From Bordetella parapertussis (GTDB taxonomy: Bacteria; Pseudomonadota; Gammaproteobacteria; Burkholderiales; Burkholderiaceae_C): a stretch of 64,000 bases of DNA. Positions 61,080 to 64,000 of this stretch are shown here, piece by piece. The notes beneath the pieces are model-generated. The model was not told the DNA's origin. It worked only from the letters and a program-made list of their open reading frames with translations, and made no database searches. The stretch spans positions 62,001-126,000 of the forward strand of contig CAMBSK010000001.1 of the NCBI GenBank assembly GCA_945870575.1. The letters run 5' to 3'. Positions within the stretch are counted from its first letter, which is position 1; the number at the start of each line of letters is the position of its first letter. Both the position numbers and the translations under genes were made by a program.

Positions 61080-61108
61080 TTGATTGATCAATTATTTTGA
61101 TCAATCAA
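61080..61108 (+). promoter_or_regulatory. 12-bp perfect inverted repeat, likely operator
   Basis: TTGATTGATCAA (61080-61091), a five-base A/T spacer, and TTGATCAATCAA (61097-61108) form a perfect dyad about 50 bases upstream of the cytochrome b561 start. Each arm contains the palindrome TTGATCAA or a near copy. No T run follows, so a terminator is unlikely. The form suits a dimeric repressor or activator site; the regulator is not encoded in this window. Confidence 0.6.
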
Positions 61109-61157
61109 ATCAATCATATTTGATGCATTAGATTTTTTCATCCATAAACTAACGCAC

Positions 61158-61736
61158 ATGCAAGAAGAAAACTTGGCAGCAAAGCCTAAAACAGACAAAT
61201 ACTCATTAATCGCCATGCTGCTTCACTGGTTGCTGGCCATGGGTTTGGCCGGTGTGTTTGCAGCGGGGTTTTTTATGGCGGACTTACCGGTTTCGCCACT
61301 GAAGTTAAAACTCTTCAACTGGCATAAATGGGCCGGTATTTGTGTACTCACGTTGACTGTTTTGCGATTGGTGTGGCGTATCACCCATCAACCGCCTCCC
61401 CTGCCAGCTCACATCCAACAACACATGCCGGCGTGGCAGCAATTGGTTCACCAAGGCACGCAATACTCGATGTATGCGCTGTTTTTCATCGTGCCGTTCG
61501 TAGGTTGGGCTTACAGCTCGGCCTCGGGTTATCCAGTGGTTGTATTCGGCGTCTTGCCGCTGCCGGATTTTGTCACTGCAGACAAGGTGCTGGCTGAGTT
61601 GATCAAGCCCTGGCATGAAATCAGCGCTTTCGCCTTGGCAGGCCTGGTGGGCTTGCATGTGGCCGCCGCGCTGAAACACCAGTTTGTCGACAAACACGCT
61701 ATGTTGCAACGTATATTGCCTGTCCGTCATTCTTAA
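61158..61736 (+). CDS. cytochrome b561 family membrane protein
   Basis: 192 residues with four predicted membrane helices. Candidate haem ligands are His in AMLLHWLLA, NWHKWAG, VHQGTQYSMY and GLHVAAALKHQFVDK, and the pattern fits the prokaryotic CybB/YceJ type. It likely moves electrons between the quinone pool and a periplasmic partner. YceI genes follow directly, as in yceJ-yceI of E. coli. Its promoter region holds the 12-bp inverted repeat. Confidence 0.92.
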   Translation: MQEENLAAKPKTDKYSLIAMLLHWLLAMGLAGVFAAGFFMADLPVSPLKLKLFNWHKWAGICVLTLTVLRLVWRITHQPPPLPAHIQQHMPAWQQLVHQGTQYSMYALFFIVPFVGWAYSSASGYPVVVFGVLPLPDFVTADKVLAELIKPWHEISAFALAGLVGLHVAAALKHQFVDKHAMLQRILPVRHS

Positions 61737-61753
61737 TTCACACAAAAAATTCC

Positions 61754-62326
61754 ATGGTTTCATACAAATTTTTATTCCCTCTTTTCATAGCCTCATCCGC
61801 TCTGGCTTCGCTGCAAGTACAAGCCCAGCAAAAACTGCAAGCAAGTCAAAGCGAAATCGTGTTTGTCAGCAAGCAGATGGGCGTGCCGGTTGAGGGGCGC
61901 TTCAAAACATTTGATGCGCAAATCAGTTTCGACCCGGCCAAACCCGTCGCAGCCAAAATCAACTTCAGCGTTGACATGGCAAGTGCCACGCTGGGCTCCA
62001 AGGAAACAGATGCGGAACTGGTCAAAGCCGATTGGTTCAACACCGCCAAATTTGCTAAAGCAGGTTTTCAATCCGGCGCGGTCAAAAGCACGGGTGCCGG
62101 CAAATATGAAGTCATTGGAAAACTCAGTATCAAAGGCTTGAGCCAGGACATCGTCGTCCCGGTCAACCTGAGCCAAACCGGCGGCCTCACCACCGCCGTA
62201 GGTGCATTCACTCTCAAGCGTTTGCCCTTCAAGATCGGTGACAACGAATGGTCAGACACCTCCATGGTGGCTGACGATGTACAAGTGAAATTCAAATTTG
62301 TACTGACAGGCGTTGCCAAGCTTTAA
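61754..62326 (+). CDS. YceI family periplasmic protein (first copy)
   Basis: 190 residues. A signal peptide (cleavage near VQAQQ) is followed by a lipocalin-like YceI domain: SQSEIVFVSKQMGVPVEGRF, INFSVDMASATLGSKETDAE and ADWFNTAKF. YceI proteins bind long isoprenoids such as ubiquinone or polyprenyl lipids. It starts 17 bases after the b561 gene. This copy is the more divergent of the two. Confidence 0.9.
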   Translation: MVSYKFLFPLFIASSALASLQVQAQQKLQASQSEIVFVSKQMGVPVEGRFKTFDAQISFDPAKPVAAKINFSVDMASATLGSKETDAELVKADWFNTAKFAKAGFQSGAVKSTGAGKYEVIGKLSIKGLSQDIVVPVNLSQTGGLTTAVGAFTLKRLPFKIGDNEWSDTSMVADDVQVKFKFVLTGVAKL

Positions 62327-62351
62327 TTTCAATTTTCAATCAGGAGTATTT

Positions 62352-62927
62352 ATGCGTCAATTTTTCATTGCATCCGCTTTGACCGCAACGGCTTTGGCCA
62401 GTGCAGTTTCAGCACAAGCTGCTACTTATGCCATCGAACCCACTCACACTTTTGTGACTTTTGAAGTGACCCACTTCGGCACATCGACCAACCGCGGCCG
62501 TTTTGACAAAAAAGAAGGCACTGTGAAATTTGACCGCGCCGGCAAAACCGGTAAAGTGGACTTGACCATACAAGCAGACTCGATCAACACAGGAACAGAG
62601 GCTTTCAACGCCCACTTGAAAAAGCCTGACTTTTTTGACGCGGCCAAACACCCGACCATGAAGTTCACGGCTGACAAATTCAGCTTCAACGCAGACAAAG
62701 TGTCTGAAGTCGCCGGTAGCTTGACCATGCTGGGTAAAACCTTGCCTGTGGTGTTGAAAGCAACCAATTTCAATTGCTATGACCACCCCATGCTCAAGCG
62801 TGAAGTCTGCGGCGGAGACTTTGAAACCACCATTTTGCGCAGCCAATGGGGCATGAACTGGGGCATCGACTTCGGTATTCCTGACAAAGTCAAGCTGTTG
62901 ATTCAAGTCGAAGCTGTGAAACAGTAA
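62352..62927 (+). CDS. YceI family periplasmic protein (second copy)
   Basis: 191 residues from the ATG at 62352, preceded by AGGAG seven bases away. The signal peptide ends near SAQAA. The domain is a close match to E. coli YceI: YAIEPTHTFVTFEVTHFGTS, GRFDKKEGTVKF, LKKPDFFDAAKHPTMKF and FNCYDHPMLKREVCGGDFE with two Cys. It likely binds a quinone- or polyprenyl-type lipid. Two YceI paralogues behind one b561 gene suggest a small electron or lipid relay. Confidence 0.92.
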   Translation: MRQFFIASALTATALASAVSAQAATYAIEPTHTFVTFEVTHFGTSTNRGRFDKKEGTVKFDRAGKTGKVDLTIQADSINTGTEAFNAHLKKPDFFDAAKHPTMKFTADKFSFNADKVSEVAGSLTMLGKTLPVVLKATNFNCYDHPMLKREVCGGDFETTILRSQWGMNWGIDFGIPDKVKLLIQVEAVKQ

Positions 62928-62929
62928 AC

Positions 62930-63163
62930 ATATCCGTTGCGACACCGACGGCAACGTGTGGTGCGGCTTGGGCTGGTGCGGCATGCAGACCAATGTCGTG
63001 CGCGAGCATCACCTTGATGGCACCATGCTGGCTTTCCTGCACACACCTGAAGTATTGCCAACCTGACTTTTGGCGGCACCAAGCGCAAGCGTTTGTTCAT
63101 GACAGGCTCAACCTTCATTTACGCTTTTTTCGTGAACGCACAAGGTCACGCACTGAGCTGATT
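62930..63163 (+). pseudogene. remnant of an SMP-30/gluconolactonase C-terminus
   Basis: In one frame the sequence gives IRCDTDGNVWCGLGW, then LDGTMLAFLHTPEVLP; after a one-base loss near 63057-63062 the next frame gives NLTFGGTKRKRLFMTGST and FVNAQGHALS with a stop at about 63161. Together these match the last 80 residues of SMP-30/gluconolactonase proteins (DTDGNVW, FGG..RNRLFM, LYVNTQG). The front of the gene is missing. It directly follows the second YceI stop. Confidence 0.7.
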
Positions 63164-63182
63164 TGCTTCATGGCTGAACAAG

Positions 63183-63215
63183 CCCCGCACCGTGAAAGCG
63201 TTGCGGGGTTTTTTT
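63183..63215 (+). terminator. rho-independent terminator
   Basis: CCCCGCA (63183-63189) pairs with TGCGGGG (63202-63208), followed by seven T. It lies after the gluconolactonase remnant and presumably served that gene; it now ends transcripts from the b561-YceI operon. Confidence 0.88.
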
Positions 63216-63295
63216 ATGGTTAAGGTTTGATAAAGGGAAAACCCCTGAGTCGCCTATGTATAAACTCATTGATGAGAAAAACATCTGGGGCTGAC

Positions 63296-64000
63296 ATGAC
63301 TTCATCCATATTGAGCGAAAAAGAAATTTCAGATTACCGTCAAAACGGCTATATCGTTCCCTCCTTCACTTTGCCCGCTCACATGGTGAATGCGCTGCAA
63401 ACTACGCTTCAGCAATTGATAGACGCTAACCCTGGCGTTCGCCCGGAAAAATTGGTCAGCGCACATATCGAAGGAAAAAACGACGACGGCGTGATCGGCA
63501 GCAGTCGTTTTCTAGAGCTTGCTATGTACCCGCCGCTGATAGACATGGTGTCGCAGGTGATAGGCGGCGATATCGCGTTATGGGGTTGCCAGGTGTTTTG
63601 CAAACCACCCGCAGACGGTTATGCCACCCCTTGGCACCAGGACGGCCAGTACTGGCCGATACGCCCTCTGGCCACATGCACGGTATGGATTGCGCTTGAA
63701 CCCAGCTTGAAAAAGAACGGATGCTTGCGCGTCATTCCAGGCTCACATAAAAACAAAGTCTTGCATCCGCATTTGCATGAAGACAGATCAGAATTAACGC
63801 TGAACCAGTCGGTTAACGCTGACTGCTTTGACCCGGCAACGGCCCATGACCTGGAGTTACTACCCGGACAAATGTCGCTGCACGATGTCTACATGATCCA
63901 CGGCGCTAACGCCAACACATCAGACCTGCGGCGCACAGGCGTAGCAATTCGCTATATGCCGACGAGTTCACACTTTGACCGCGAGCTGCATCCAGCCAAA
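63296..64000 (+). CDS. phytanoyl-CoA dioxygenase (PhyH) family protein, cut by right edge
   Basis: The first 235 codons, from the ATG at 63296, are open to the window end. The Fe(II)/2-oxoglutarate site is visible: H114-x-D116 in WHQDGQYWP and H202 in DVYMIHGAN, with R217 in RRTGVAIRY for 2-oxoglutarate. RVIPGSHKNK is the family's typical loop. The Asp is kept, so it is a hydroxylase rather than a halogenase. Substrates in the family vary widely. The family length is about 260-300, so 30-60 residues are missing. Confidence 0.85.
   Translation, partial: MTSSILSEKEISDYRQNGYIVPSFTLPAHMVNALQTTLQQLIDANPGVRPEKLVSAHIEGKNDDGVIGSSRFLELAMYPPLIDMVSQVIGGDIALWGCQVFCKPPADGYATPWHQDGQYWPIRPLATCTVWIALEPSLKKNGCLRVIPGSHKNKVLHPHLHEDRSELTLNQSVNADCFDPATAHDLELLPGQMSLHDVYMIHGANANTSDLRRTGVAIRYMPTSSHFDRELHPAK

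Overview
The window reads as chromosome from a betaproteobacterium, most likely order Burkholderiales. The best evidence is gene order: ndk-rlmN-ispG-hisS-yfgM-bamB-der-hfq-hflX-hflK-hflC-DUF2065-hisZ-purA on one strand is the classic betaproteobacterial block, and guaB-guaA, smpB/ratA-rnfH and scpB-rluB fit the same picture. HisZ, a ZapE-type ATPase and a second short IF-1 gene next to a cold-shock gene are also usual there. Genes are tightly packed, with many ATGA-type overlaps. I see no rRNA, tRNA, CRISPR array, insertion sequence or prophage.

Layout. 1-2540 (minus strand): a TadA tRNA deaminase fused in frame to a haloalkane-dehalogenase-like hydrolase (cut by the left edge), a methyltransferase, infA and a csp gene. 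2740-4494: a CoA-binding protein and O-acetylhomoserine sulfhydrylase, followed by a repeat-rich convergent spacer and an LpxO-like hydroxylase. 6106-14392: a seven-gene catabolic and transport operon with an HpcH/HpaI aldolase, a D-2-hydroxyacid dehydrogenase, a four-gene sugar-type ABC importer and a D-apionate-lactonase-like protein. 14414-18273: SDR, guaA and guaB. 18378-23900: rnfH, ratA, smpB, a LolD/YbbA-type ATPase, tesA, selU, a cystathionine beta-lyase-like enzyme and a phosphoribosyltransferase. 23916-37989: the purA-to-ndk housekeeping block. 38038-45472: rluB, scpB, rluD, bamD, a DinG-type helicase, a coiled-coil exported protein and zapE.

45632-53454 holds a decayed cupredoxin gene, a CoA-transferase and the 2-oxoglutarate dehydrogenase genes sucA-sucB-lpd, with a DUF4160/DUF2442 pair inserted between sucB and lpd. 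53591-57089 pairs a propionyl-CoA synthetase with an isochorismatase-fold hydrolase and an AcuI-type acryloyl-CoA reductase. 57177-62927 carries an NlpC/P60 hydrolase, a HerA-like ATPase, two unrecognised exported proteins and a cytochrome b561-YceI-YceI operon behind a 12-bp inverted repeat. A gluconolactonase remnant, a terminator and the start of a phytanoyl-CoA dioxygenase-like gene close the window.

The core genes cover purine synthesis (guaA, guaB, purA), envelope assembly (bamB, bamD), membrane proteolysis control (hflK, hflC), RNA modification (tadA, selU, rlmN, rluB, rluD) and the TCA cycle. The accessory part suggests a heterotroph that takes up sugar acids and handles C3 acids. The points most worth a second look are the TadA-dehalogenase fusion, the apionate-like operon, the missing pilF/rodZ genes, the DUF pair inside the odh operon, and several repeat or palindrome structures in the spacers.
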